Positions 1-8,952 of a stretch of DNA of 64,000 bases are shown piece by piece. Made by a program: the position numbers and the translations under genes. Location: contig CM055103.1 in the NCBI GenBank assembly GCA_029204225.1, forward strand, positions 25,688,656 to 25,752,655, written 5' to 3'. Origin of the DNA: Diphasiastrum complanatum. Lineage: Eukaryota > Streptophyta > Lycopodiopsida > Lycopodiales > Lycopodiaceae. The notes under the pieces were generated by a model, which worked only from the letters and a program-made list of their open reading frames with translations, was not told the origin of the DNA and made no database searches. Each line of letters starts with the position of its first letter. The stretch's first letter is position 1.

Positions 1-2
1 AT

Positions 3-1126
3 GAGGGTCTCTCTGAGAGCGTTAGGAGCACTATTGGGGTGAAGCAGGGTTGTTCCCTCTCCCCCACACTCTTTGGTTTGTATATTGATGAGCTTGAGAG
101 AACCATCAATTAGGATGTTGGTATTGGCTACATGCTTGGTCATATACTCATTTCCATTTTGCTTTATGCTGATGATGCGGCCTTGCTTTCTTCGTCGGCG
201 AGGGGTTGCAGTGGCACTTGGACACATTACAGGTTTTTGGAGACTTATTTGGTTTGACAGTGCATACCAGGAAAACCCATATCATGATCTTTAATACCTC
301 CATGACTTTTATGCAACGTCAAGTGTTGAATCTAGGGGGACAACCACTTGAGGTGGTATCCTCTTACACTTATTTGGGGCCTTCCGTCACTGGTCTTGCT
401 TTCAGTATGACACACGCTGCCATAGCTAGACTTCGTAACGGTCATGCTTCGTTGGTTAGTCTTGAGCGCTTTTTCTTCAAGAAGCACATTCGGGATGCCC
501 TGAGTAAGTGTAACCTATTTGATACTATTGTTGCACCCACAGCTATGTATGCAGCGGAGGCTTGGTGCATTGGGATCCCTGAGTTAGAGTGGACTAGCAA
601 TTCTTGTCTACAAATTAGTATGCTTGCATGCATGATCCGGGCCAAAACATTTGTTCCTCACCAAGCTATACCTACAGAGTTTGTCGTGAGTTATTTATCG
701 GCCATATTCTAGAGTGACTTGGCAGGGGCCATTCGAGGTCAAGCCGGCGGACTCCTATCGCTCCAGTTTCCTAGAGCTAGACAGTGCTGGGGTCCCAGTT
801 TTGCCTCGTTTTTTGGATAGCAGACTTTCACATTGCCTCCGTTCTACACTGGGTCAGTTCCGAGTTTCCTCACACTAGCTATATGTGGAGACGGCTTCCA
901 GGGCATCCCTCATATGAGCAGACTTTCTCAGATGTGCGCATTGGGGGAGGGCGAGTTAGAGGAGCATTTTCTATTTAGATGCCATGTCTATTATGAGATC
1001 TGGGGACGCTATAATTGTATTTTCCGAGATTCTCTGGTCACACTTCGCTCACTCACTTCATATGTTGACCCTCAATGTGTGGCACTGATGTTGCGTGAGA
1101 TGTTCTTGCTTCATAGAGATATTTAG
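3..1126 (+). pseudogene. LINE ORF2 fragment (RT C-terminal half, copy A)
   Basis: Broken coding remnant of an endonuclease/reverse transcriptase. From base 3 the frame gives RT motif B (IGVKQGCSLSPTLF), then a stop at about 111 and a frame change. The segment 206-712 continues after the YADD-type box with motif D-like and thumb sequence (VVSSYTYLG, LFDTIVAPTAMYAAEAW), matching copy B. After 712 the frame shifts again. The last conserved part is the region after the zinc-knuckle (FRCHVYYEIWGRY, then ALMLREMFLLH). The cysteine pair of the knuckle seen in copy B is not clearly kept here. Confidence 0.85.
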
Positions 1127-1614
1127 TCAACATGGATACCATGACTCCCAGTAGACTCAAATTACCTCCTTTTTTCTAGGAGACGATCTAGAGCAGACAT
1201 TGACACCAAAATTTTGTTAGAGGACAAGTCAGATATCTTATCTCGGGATTCTCATCGAGATCAGTGACAGCATATTGCCTGCAGACCACAGGCCAGGGCT
1301 ACCAGGAGACCTCACAGATCTAGATCTCACGTACGTCGGCCCACTACTTCAGCACCTGCATCCTCTTCTATCCTTGCTTTCGTCAACAGCGGTCCTGCGG
1401 TGACATGATCTATCATACAGTTTAGACGGTTATTGTATAGTTATATGACACCCCATTGTACCATATTTCAAACCTCCACGTCTGAGGGCAGTTTAGTTTA
1501 GAGATTTTGTCTGGTCTTGATAGACGAATCATTTTACCTAGTAGTTGTCGTTTGTTTATAGAGACATTTAAATGCTCCTTTCAATATCTATCACACTTGA
1601 GATGTACATATTTG

Positions 1615-1643
1615 GTCTTATATGCCTTTTGGCATTAAAAGAC
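1615..1643 (+). other. Conserved 3' RNA hairpin of LINE copy A
   Basis: Lower stem GTCTT (1615-1619) pairs with AAGAC (1639-1643). Upper stem ATGCC pairs with GGCAT around a TTTT loop (1622-1635). The same two-part fold recurs at 7026-7055 and 7556-7585, where the upper stem of the last copy has different but still paired bases. In stringent LINEs a 3' hairpin is the docking site of the reverse transcriptase; that role here is inferred. Confidence 0.7.
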
Positions 1644-1654
1644 GTTAATAAAGC

Positions 1655-1658
<4 letters not shown>

Positions 1659-1723
<65 letters not shown>

Positions 1724-1742
1724 CCTGTCTCTCTCTCTCTCC
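1659..1742 (+). repeat. (TC)n microsatellite joining LINE copies A and B
   Basis: About 30 TC units, a short interruption (ACCCTG at 1722-1727) and then further TC units. It is the 3' tail of copy A and lies directly against the ORF1 start region of copy B, with no other spacer. Confidence 0.95.
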
Positions 1743-1757
1743 TTCCCTCGTTGCTCC

Positions 1758-2189
1758 ATGGCAGCTCCTCCTCGCGCCCCTGCTCGTAGATCAGCACGAT
1801 CCCCAGCCACCTCCTCACTCACCTCCCTCACTCACCACTCACCTCCCCTCGCTGCCCCTTCCCCTAACCCCCTCGCTGCTCCTCCTTCTCCTTTCCCTTG
1901 CTGCCCCTTCCTGTAACCTCCTCGCCGCTCCTTCCCCCCTCGCTGCCCCTTCCCTCGCTGCTGCTCCTTCCCTCGCTGCTCCTTTCCCCCTTGCTGCCCC
2001 TTCCCTCGCTGCCCCCTCCCTCGATGCTCCTTCTTGCCCCCTCGCTGCCCCTTCCCTCGCTGCTCCCTCCCCTAACCCCCTCGTTGTTCCTTCCCCTTCT
2101 CCCCCCTCGCTGCTCCATCCCCCCCCCTCGCTGACCTCCCTGATCTCCTAGCTGCCACCCCCTCACCCATCCTCCTCGCTGAACCCTCC
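1758..2189 (+). repeat. Degenerate CCCTCGCTG-type minisatellite, N-terminal part of ORF1 (copy B)
   Basis: From the ATG at 1758 the protein would start MAAPPRAPARRSAR and continue as a Pro/Ala/Ser/Leu-rich stretch with repeated PSLAA-like units. The DNA is a run of near-identical units around CCCTCGCTG with variable C tracts. A TAA at 1914-1916 and shifts of phase break this copy. The corresponding stretch in copy D (7670-8133) has the same composition (LADA-like units), so a disordered repeat N-terminus looks like a family trait that changes length quickly. Confidence 0.6.
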
Positions 2190-3188
2190 TTGTCACCCCC
2201 CTCACCTCACCCCCTCGCTGATCCCTCACCTCACCCCCTCGCTGATCTCTCACCTCACCCCATTGTCATTCCAGCCCCCCCCCTCGTTGCCACTTCACCT
2301 CACCCCCTTGATGACCCATCTCCCTCTCCTACTACAACTCTCACCCCCCTCTCTGATGGCTGCTCCCCTGATTCAGCTCCTCTTCTGCCTTCTGACCCTA
2401 TTCTTCCCACACCTACCATTGCTCACTCTTCCTCCTTCACGGCACCACAGTCTACAGCCAATATTCCGTATACGCCTTCTAAATCAATTGAACTTTTCTC
2501 ATCTTGGCAGATTGATCAATTCAAGGCAGATTTCCAATTTTTGCGGTATGAAATTTCACAGCTGAAAGGAACGGTTACTTCTTTGGTCAACGAGAAGAAG
2601 CTATTGCAATCCAAGGTTGCCTCACTCGAACAATCCATCGGAATCAAACAGGCCGCAGCTTCGGAATCCACCACCAACATGCTACGGGAGCTAGAAACCA
2701 AGATTGAGAAGCAACACGAAGAGGCCCTTTCCTGGGCATCAGTTTTGAAAAAGGGCACCAAACCCAGCGCTCCCATCTCCTCAGTTATCTCAGCCACCAT
2801 CTCGGAAGAGAAATCTCGAGACCAAAAATCCCACAATATTAGAGTTCGTGGAGTTCTAGATACACAGGATGCATTGGCTGAAGCTAAACGCTTTCTCGAC
2901 ATCACTCTCGGGCACAAGACAGAGGGGTTAGACACCGCATGGAGGACCACTAGAGATGCAGCCACACTCATTCTTCGTTTCACCTCCCTCGAGAGTCGTC
3001 GAGATGCTTTGCGGTGCAGAGCTAAGCTACGTGGTACCACTATCTACATGGACGACGACCTCACATATATCCAGGTAGAGGAGAGGCGTAAGGCCTTTCA
3101 GGCAGCCCGTGAGTCTGGCAGACGAGTCATTTACCGAGATGGACGAGTGTGTTTTCTTGACAGCACACCTAGCAGCTCCCAGTGCTAG
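2190..3188 (+). CDS. LINE ORF1 protein (copy B): coiled coil plus RRM-like domain
   Basis: 332 residues in the same frame as the ATG at 1758. Residues about 1-85 are Pro/Ser-rich. About 95-185 form a likely coiled coil (heptad-like runs around SQLKGTVTSLVNEKK and MLRELETKIEKQ). About 205-325 resemble the RRM/C-terminal domain of L1-type ORF1 proteins (HNIRVRGVLDTQDA, TLILRFTSLESRRDALR, EERRKAFQAARESGRRV). Such proteins bind and package LINE RNA. Against copy D most base changes in the core are synonymous, which suggests past selection on the protein. It ends in UAG followed by a stem-loop, with ORF2 open in the same frame beyond. Confidence 0.8.
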   Translation: MSPPSPHPLADPSPHPLADLSPHPIVIPAPPLVATSPHPLDDPSPSPTTTLTPLSDGCSPDSAPLLPSDPILPTPTIAHSSSFTAPQSTANIPYTPSKSIELFSSWQIDQFKADFQFLRYEISQLKGTVTSLVNEKKLLQSKVASLEQSIGIKQAAASESTTNMLRELETKIEKQHEEALSWASVLKKGTKPSAPISSVISATISEEKSRDQKSHNIRVRGVLDTQDALAEAKRFLDITLGHKTEGLDTAWRTTRDAATLILRFTSLESRRDALRCRAKLRGTTIYMDDDLTYIQVEERRKAFQAARESGRRVIYRDGRVCFLDSTPSSSQC

Positions 3189-3228
3189 GGATTTGGGGTC
3201 CCCGGGTTTGGGAGTGCCCCGGGGCCCC
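3186..3228 (+). promoter_or_regulatory. UAG plus stem-loop between ORF1 and ORF2 (copy B): candidate readthrough signal
   Basis: The ORF1 stop TAG (3186-3188) is followed by a 6-nt spacer and a GC-rich stem. GGGG (3195-3198), a bulged T (3199), CCCC (3200-3203) and GGG (3204-3206) pair with CCC, GGGG and CCCC (3218-3228): 11 pairs and an 11-nt loop. Frame 3189 onward is open without a stop into the endonuclease. The layout UAG-G, short spacer, strong stem matches known readthrough sites of the murine leukaemia virus type. Function is inferred. Reinitiation remains possible. Confidence 0.6.
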
Positions 3229-6200
3229 ACCCACACCATCTCCGGATTGGAGTATGGAACTGTGATGGTTTACACTCATCCTCCATTGCTGGCGACTTAA
3301 TCGATTTCATCACTGACAAAGATTTGCTGCTCTTTATGGAGACTCATGAGAGTCAGGAGAGAGGATTACCTATTTTTCCAGGATACAGATGGGATTCCGT
3401 GTACAGACTTGAGACTAGATCAGCAAGCGGTCGTGGATCCGGAGGTGTTGCATGTTTATACAGAGAGTCTCTTCATCCGAGCATTGAGTTCATCAGACAC
3501 GACGAGCATGCACGGTATATATGGATTCATATTACTGGGCAGGATATTGGATTGGACAGGGACCTCTTTGTGGCGGCCTGTTATTTTCCTCCATAGTCTT
3601 CGTCCTTTGCTGAGGGCACAGGTTCACCCTACCTTGATTTATCGCCTGATATCATCAGATTCGCAGAGCGGGGGCATATTCTCCTCACTGCAGATTTTAA
3701 TGCCCGAACCTCTTCACGACAGTCAGAGTTCTATGACATCACCGACCAGCTCCGCGTTCATGCCCTTGACAGCGATGATATGGGAGTTACCAGGATTTCA
3801 GAGGACAGCTTGGGACCTACTACCCCTTACGGTGAGCATTTATTGCAGTTTGGAGAGGCCCATGAGTTAGCCATTTACAATGGCCTAACTTGTTGGCCAA
3901 AATCTGGCAGTTATACTTGTCACCCTCACAGTGGTGGACATAGTGTTGTGGATTATCTCATGGGATCACCATCTTCCATACCTCTCATATCTGATTTTCA
4001 TGTATCTCCCACCACTCTCTCTAATCATTCCTTTCTCTCCTTCGCTATCGGCCGCCTCCCACCTCCCCAACCATCCTCACACCCCCTGCTTACACGGGCA
4101 CCCAAGTATACATTCAGTTCTCTCTTTACACCAGTTTACCAGGAGTTCCTAACCTCATTGCTCCATTCCTTCCCTCGCGATAGTACAGTCGAGACTCAAG
4201 CTGCCTTTCTTAGCACTTCTCTTCATACCGCTGCTTCCCTTGCTTTTCCATCTAAACCCCATAAAAGCAGAGGCACCCGCTCCTCATCGATACGACCCCC
4301 ACACCCCCCGTGGTATGATGTTGAATGTCGCTCTCTTCGTCAGCTTGTCACCCATGCCCGCACGCACGATTCTCATCTCCTCCACTCCGCCAGGCGCTCT
4401 TACCGTCGCACACTCCGCCGAAAAAAGCGTATATATGATGACTCCGAAGGAACGCGTCTTGTTGATCTTCTCTTCAGTTCCTCTTCAGGCGCCTTTTGGC
4501 GTGAGTTTATCCCTCGTGCTCCACCACCCCTCTTGGATGACCTTCGCATATGGACCGAATACGCTACCAAACTATATACCATACCCACTGACGCACCCAT
4601 CTCTATCTCCCCACGCCCCTCTGAGTTCACCTTCTTCACATCTGACATGGTACTTACGGCCATCAAGAGAATGAAGTCCCATAAAGCAAGAGATATATCG
4701 AAGACCTTGAATCTGAACTCCTAACCCATGCTTCCGACCTCCTTGCTCCCACACTAGCCACTCTCCTCAATTCCGCCGTTGTCTCTGGTTTCCCCTCATC
4801 CTGGTGCACCAACATCATCCACCCTATTCATAAAAATGGTGATCCCATGATCCCTGGTAATTACCGCACTATCATGATCGGACATGTTCTCACGAAGCTC
4901 TATGGTACCATACTCCAGTCTGCAGTGAGTTCAGAGGCGGAAGCTCGGAGATTACATGCATTGGGGTAGGCAGGTTTCCGATCTCATTATTCTACCACTG
5001 ACCATATTTTTACACTTCGAGCCTTGATCGAGGAAGCTAAGTACAGGAAAGAGAGGGTTTACTGCTGTTTTGTAGATTTCAGGAAGGCCTTCGATTCTGT
5101 ACCACGCTCCCTGCTCATTCAGAGACTTCGTGACCTTGGTTTCTCCACAGATATTGTTTTAGCAGTGATGGCTCTTTATGAGAAGGTCTTGGGATGTTTC
5201 CGACATAGCAGTGGCTTATCTGATCACATTTGGAGCACCATTGGGGTGAAACAGGGGTGCTCTCTTTCACCGGTTCTCTTTGAATTGTATATTGATGAGT
5301 TAGAGCGAGTCATCTCACAGTGTGGCAGGGGTGGCTGTAGACTTGGCACCATTCTGATTGCTATTCTCCTTTATGCGGATGATGTAGTACTAGTATCCCC
5401 GACTAGAGAGGGTTTGCAGAGGCAGCTGGATTGTTTACAGGGATTTTGTACCAGATGGGGGTTGGGGGTGAACACTGCGAAGACCAAGGTTATGGTCTTC
5501 AACACTTCTCGAGCCTTCATGCAGCGCCAGGAGCTCATCTTAGATGGACAGGCCTTAGAGGTAGTTTCCTCTTATACCTATTTGGGGATACTCTTCTCTG
5601 GTCCTACCTTCAGCATGCGGCAAGCTGCCACCACCCGACTTGGGAAGGGGCATTCCTCTCTTGTTCAGCTTGAGCGGTTCTGTTTCAGGAAGCTCATCCG
5701 AGATGTTCGCAGTAAGTGTAGACTCTTTGATACTATTGTCACCCCCACAGCCTTATATGCAGCAGAGACATGGTGAACCGGCCTCCCTTCATCACACTGG
5801 GCCAGCATTTCACGATTGCAGACCACCATGTTAGCCCGTATGATTCGGGCGAAGCCCTCGGTTCCACATGAGATCCTTCTTGTAGAGTTTGCCGTTCCAC
5901 CCATTCAGATATATGCCGCGTTCCAGCTTATCACATACATTCAGAGAATCCAGGCTCTGCCCGATGAGGATATGAGATATACACAGACGGCACTGGTCTC
6001 CTCACACTTTCTTCATGACCAGGGCTATCGACTATCGTGGTTCTCTCAGGCATCCCATTTCCTCCTTGAGTCATTTGGTATCTCCATTACAGAGCTCCCC
6101 TCAGGTACTCATCAGTATATCAGGCGCATCTTATATCGGGCATATCTCGACCGCACTTGGGGGCGACAGCTTGGGGTGAAACCCGGCTACTACAAGACTC

Positions 6201-6874
6201 ATTTTATTGAGCTTGACATAGCAGGGGTCCCGGTCTTACCGCATTATTCGGACTCGAGACTATCACATTGCCTCAGATTTACATTGGGATAGCTCCGTGT
6301 ATCATCACATCAGTTGGCTATTGAGACTGGTAGATTCCAGGGTACCCCGAGAGAGGAGCGGATTTGCCAGTTATGCTCTTTAGAGAAGGTGGAGTCAGAG
6401 GAGCACTTTATCTTTAGGTGCCCGGTATATTACGAGATCAGAGGGAGATACCACTGTTTGTTCCGAGACACACCTGTCACTTTACGATCGCTCATAGCTT
6501 ATGAGGATTCCCGATGCGCGGCACTCATGATACGAGAGATGTTTATACTACGACAGGATTTGTATCAGACAGCCCAACCGAGTCAGGTTTCTCAGCCTCA
6601 GATCACTTCTTTCTTCTCCAGGAGGAGAGGACGTTTTGATGACGGTGACGATGATGATGATGACCTACTTGCCCGCAGAGACCAGAGACAGCGTCCCACA
6701 CATACCCATGTTGCAGCACGAGCTACTCGACCTATCATGAGGAGACCTCTTCATCCTCTCAGACAACGTCAGAGACCACCAGTGGCCCTTCATGCCACAG
6801 GCCGTATTACATCCTTCTATATCATCAGCACCAGCAGGACAGGACTAGATGATAACGTCATATCTCACTCATGA
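3189..6874 (+). pseudogene. LINE ORF2 (APE endonuclease + reverse transcriptase), copy B, disabled
   Basis: Endonuclease: IGVWNCDG at the start, FMETHESQ, RSASGRGSGGVACLY, DFNAR, HSVVDYLMG and a final LSNHSFL. In copy D that last motif reads LSDHSLL, so the catalytic Asp of the SDH box is Asn here. RT: motif A FVDFRKAFDSVPR (about 5076), motif B VKQGCSLSPVLF, motif C ILLYADDVVLVS (about 5370), motif D GVNTAKTKVMVF. C-terminus: CX2CX9HX4C knuckle (about 6367-6420) and an acidic run. Lesions: TAG 3594, a 2-bp insertion near 4692, TAG 4967, TGA 5774 and TAG 6290. The TAGs at 4967 and 6290 stand where CAG is expected. Confidence 0.85.
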
Positions 6875-7025
6875 CTGTTAGCAGTATACATGCTCCCACA
6901 TGTTTCTAATAGCGTCACATCTATTTCAGTTTATAGCTTTAGCTCTAGATTGCTACTTTGTTACTGTTTTGGAGACGTTTCATACGCTCCTATGGTTACC
7001 ACATACTTGACATGTACATTTACTA

Positions 7026-7055
7026 GTCTTATATGCCTTTTGGCATGGAAAAGAC
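7026..7055 (+). other. Conserved 3' RNA hairpin of LINE copy B
   Basis: GTCTT (7026-7030) pairs with AAGAC (7051-7055). The upper stem ATGCC/GGCAT with TTTT loop is at 7033-7046. AGTAAA stands where copies A and C have AATAAA. The (CTTT)n(CT)n tail follows at once. Confidence 0.7.
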
Positions 7056-7067
7056 TAATTAGTAAAG

Positions 7068-7109
7068 CTTTCTTTCTTTCTTTCTTTCTCTCTCTCTCTC
7101 TCTCTCTCC
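7068..7109 (+). repeat. (CTTT)n(CT)n tail of LINE copy B
   Basis: About five CTTT units and then about ten CT units directly after the conserved 3' end. The same compound tail follows copy C at about 7597-7669. Confidence 0.9.
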
Positions 7110-7555
7110 CCAATGGATTCTTGGCAGCGATGATAGCTCCATCAATGGTTCGCGATGGGTGCGCTCAGACAGCACTCATAGATATCTGAATTTGCTCAGA
7201 GTATATCACTCCTAAATAGTTGTGGCTCTCTCTTGGAATCAGCGGATCTTGGATTTCTCTGTTGTCTAATCAGTCTGTCAGACGCCCTTTTTCATCGGCT
7301 CAAGAGTGTGCACAGCGGGAACTCCAGTTAGCCCCAGAACAGATTGCTGCATCGTTTCTGGTATCAAAAATTGTTTATGACTTGGCAAAGCAGAGAGCCA
7401 AAGATGTGGACAAGATCGTAGAGTATCGAACGGGTTGTGGGCTTATTTCACTTTTGCTTTGTTCTACTTTCATTTATAGCTAGTTTACAGCATTTTATGG
7501 CCCCGTCCTCCTATGGATGATGCTCCCACTGTTACTTGTACATATTTTCTTTTTG

Positions 7556-7585
7556 GTCTTATGCACCCACAGGTGCCCAAAAGAC
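7556..7585 (+). other. Conserved 3' RNA hairpin of LINE copy C, covarying stem
   Basis: Lower stem GTCTT/AAGAC (7556-7560 and 7581-7585) is unchanged. The upper stem is GCACC/GGTGC around CACA (7563-7576) instead of ATGCC/GGCAT around TTTT. Pairing is kept although several stem bases and the loop changed, which is direct evidence for selection on the fold. Confidence 0.75.
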
Positions 7586-7605
7586 GTTAATAAAGCTTTC
7601 TTTCT

Positions 7606-7610
7606 TTCTT

Positions 7611-7667
<57 letters not shown>
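7606..7667 (+). repeat. (TC)n microsatellite joining LINE copies C and D
   Basis: About 30 TC units. The tail of copy C passes directly into CCATGCC, the ORF1 start codon (7670) of copy D. Confidence 0.95.
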
Positions 7668-7669
<2 letters not shown>

Positions 7670-7672
<3 letters not shown>

Positions 7673-8133
7673 CCTCCCCGTAAGAAGGCGCCCACCCCCC
7701 CTCGCTCTACTGCATCACCCACCATCTCACCCCCCGCTGCCACCTCACTCCCCCCCCCTTGCTAATGGTGCCTCCACCCTCGCTGCTGACCCCCACCCCC
7801 TCGCTACTGCCCCATCCCTCGCTGATGCCCCCTCAGCCCTCGCTCACGCCTCCTCAGCCCTCGCTGATGCCTCATCTACTGATCTACCCCCCCCCCCCCC
7901 CCCGCTGCTGCTACTTCTACCTCAGCAGCTGCTGACCTACCCCTCGTTGCTGCTACTTTTGCTATCCCAGCTACTACCACCTCACCTGTTGATGCTGACC
8001 TCATCGCTGCTGATTCTGACCCCCCCCCTCTCTCACTGCTGCTGTTGATTCACCCCCCCCCCCCTTCGCTACTGCCTCATCCCACCCCTTCGATGTTTCT
8101 TCTTCTATCCCCTCTTCCTCTATCTCTTCTTCT
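7670..8133 (+). repeat. Low-complexity Pro/Ala/Ser-rich ORF1 N-terminus (copy D)
   Basis: Begins MPPRKKAPTPPR (ATG 7670), then CCCTCGCTGATGC-type units coding LADAPSALAHA-like sequence and long C runs (7888-7903, 8051-8064). Length changes in the C runs shift the frame before the conserved core at 8134. Confidence 0.6.
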
Positions 8134-8952
8134 TTGAACTCCAATCCGACAAATCTGGCCATTCCTAATGGCCTCCTTCCTATTCCCATCTCCCAAGAAG
8201 CTACAGCTCCTCCCTCTACAACACACATCCCATACACTCCCTCCAAATCAACCGAGCTTTTCTCCTCTTGGGAAGCTGACCATATGAAAGCAGATTTCCA
8301 GCTCTTGAAACAAGAACTTTCACAACTGAAGGGAATAGTGATCTCTCTACTCAAAGAAAAGAATGTGTTGCAGTCCAAAGTTGCCTCATTGGAACAAGTG
8401 ATCAGTACTAAGCAGGTTGCAGCCTCGGAATCGGCTACCACCATGATACGGGAGCTCGAAAATAAGATTAAACAACACAAAGAAGAAACCCTCTCATGGG
8501 CAGCAATATTGAAGAAAGGTACCAAGCCTAGTGCTCTCATTTCCTCATTCATCTCAGCCACCATTTCGGAAGGGCGGTCAAGGGAACAAAAGGCCCATAG
8601 CATCAAGGTTCGTGGGATACCAGATACACAGGATGCCATTGCCGAAGCTACGAGGTTTTTCAAGACCACCCTAGGACATGTGACAGATGGGTTATACATA
8701 GCCTGGAGGACCACCAGAGATGCAGCTACACTGATCATTCGCTTCACATCCTTAGCCAGTCATAGAGAGGTTTTACGATGTAGAGCCAAACTACGCGGCA
8801 CTACCATATACATGGATGATGATCTCACTTATATTCAGGTTGAGGAGAGGCGTAAAGCCTTCCAAGAAGCCCGAGAGACTGGTAGACGGGTCATATATCG
8901 TGATGGTCAGATACGATTTGTTGCTGGCACCCCTAGTAGCTCCCAGACCTAG
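8134..8952 (+). CDS. LINE ORF1 protein (copy D)
   Basis: 272 residues, aligned along its whole conserved part with ORF1 of copy B (HIPYTPSKS, then QLKGIVISLLKEK coiled coil, KVRGIPDTQDAIAEA, TLIIRFTSLASHREVLR, EERRKAFQEARETGRRV). The open frame shown begins at an internal ATG; the true N-terminus is probably the ATG at 7670, now out of frame. Likely an RNA-binding chaperone of the LINE particle. It ends in UAG at 8950-8952, at the same alignment position as in copy B. Confidence 0.8.
   Translation: MNSNPTNLAIPNGLLPIPISQEATAPPSTTHIPYTPSKSTELFSSWEADHMKADFQLLKQELSQLKGIVISLLKEKNVLQSKVASLEQVISTKQVAASESATTMIRELENKIKQHKEETLSWAAILKKGTKPSALISSFISATISEGRSREQKAHSIKVRGIPDTQDAIAEATRFFKTTLGHVTDGLYIAWRTTRDAATLIIRFTSLASHREVLRCRAKLRGTTIYMDDDLTYIQVEERRKAFQEARETGRRVIYRDGQIRFVAGTPSSSQT

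Larger units (their letters stand above)
1..1721 (+). mobile_element. LINE copy A, 3' part (5' end outside window)
   Basis: This is the 3' portion of a non-LTR retrotransposon. It begins inside the reverse transcriptase domain (motif B, KQGCSLSP, read from base 3), runs through the C-terminal region to about 1126, then a 3' UTR, a hairpin (1615-1643), AATAAA (1647-1652) and a (TC)n tail. It shares order and sequence with copies B and D in this window, which proves a family. The reading frame is broken, so the copy is dead. Its tail runs straight into the 5' end of copy B. Confidence 0.9.
1743..7109 (+). mobile_element. LINE copy B, near full length
   Basis: Non-LTR retrotransposon of about 5.4 kb. 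In order it holds a Pro/Ala/Ser-rich ORF1 start (ATG 1758), the ORF1 coiled-coil/RRM-like core (2190-3188), a UAG with a stem-loop, ORF2 with an APE-type endonuclease, reverse transcriptase and C-terminal CX2CX9HX4C knuckle (3189-6874), a 3' UTR, a 3' hairpin (7026-7055) and a (CTTT)n(CT)n tail. ORF2 has four in-frame stops and one frameshift, so this copy cannot move by itself. The RT motif A (FVDFRKAFDSVPR) differs from the usual angiosperm L1 sequence; the clade is not settled. Confidence 0.9.
7110..7669 (+). mobile_element. LINE copy C, heavily 5'-truncated, possibly chimeric
   Basis: The last 115 bp (about 7495-7606) match the LINE 3' end: GGTCTT, hairpin (7556-7585), AATAAAGC and the (CTTT)n(CT)n tail. 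The upstream 380 bp (7110-7490) match no other part of copies A, B or D. They contain an open stretch (about 7220-7483) with a protein-like run (APEQIAASFLVSKIVYDLAKQ). It may be a 3'-UTR variant, or foreign cDNA joined to the LINE 3' end during reverse transcription. I do not recognise the protein. Confidence 0.6.

Noticed and set aside
1864-2253. Arg/Gly/Glu-rich ORF on the minus strand (RGGEVRDQRGGEVR)
   Set aside because: Antisense of the CCCTCGCTG minisatellite of LINE ORF1.
2516-3040. Long minus-strand ORF opposite LINE ORF1
   Set aside because: Shadow of ORF1. The same antisense pattern exists opposite copy D (8001-8747), and the sense strand carries the conserved domain.
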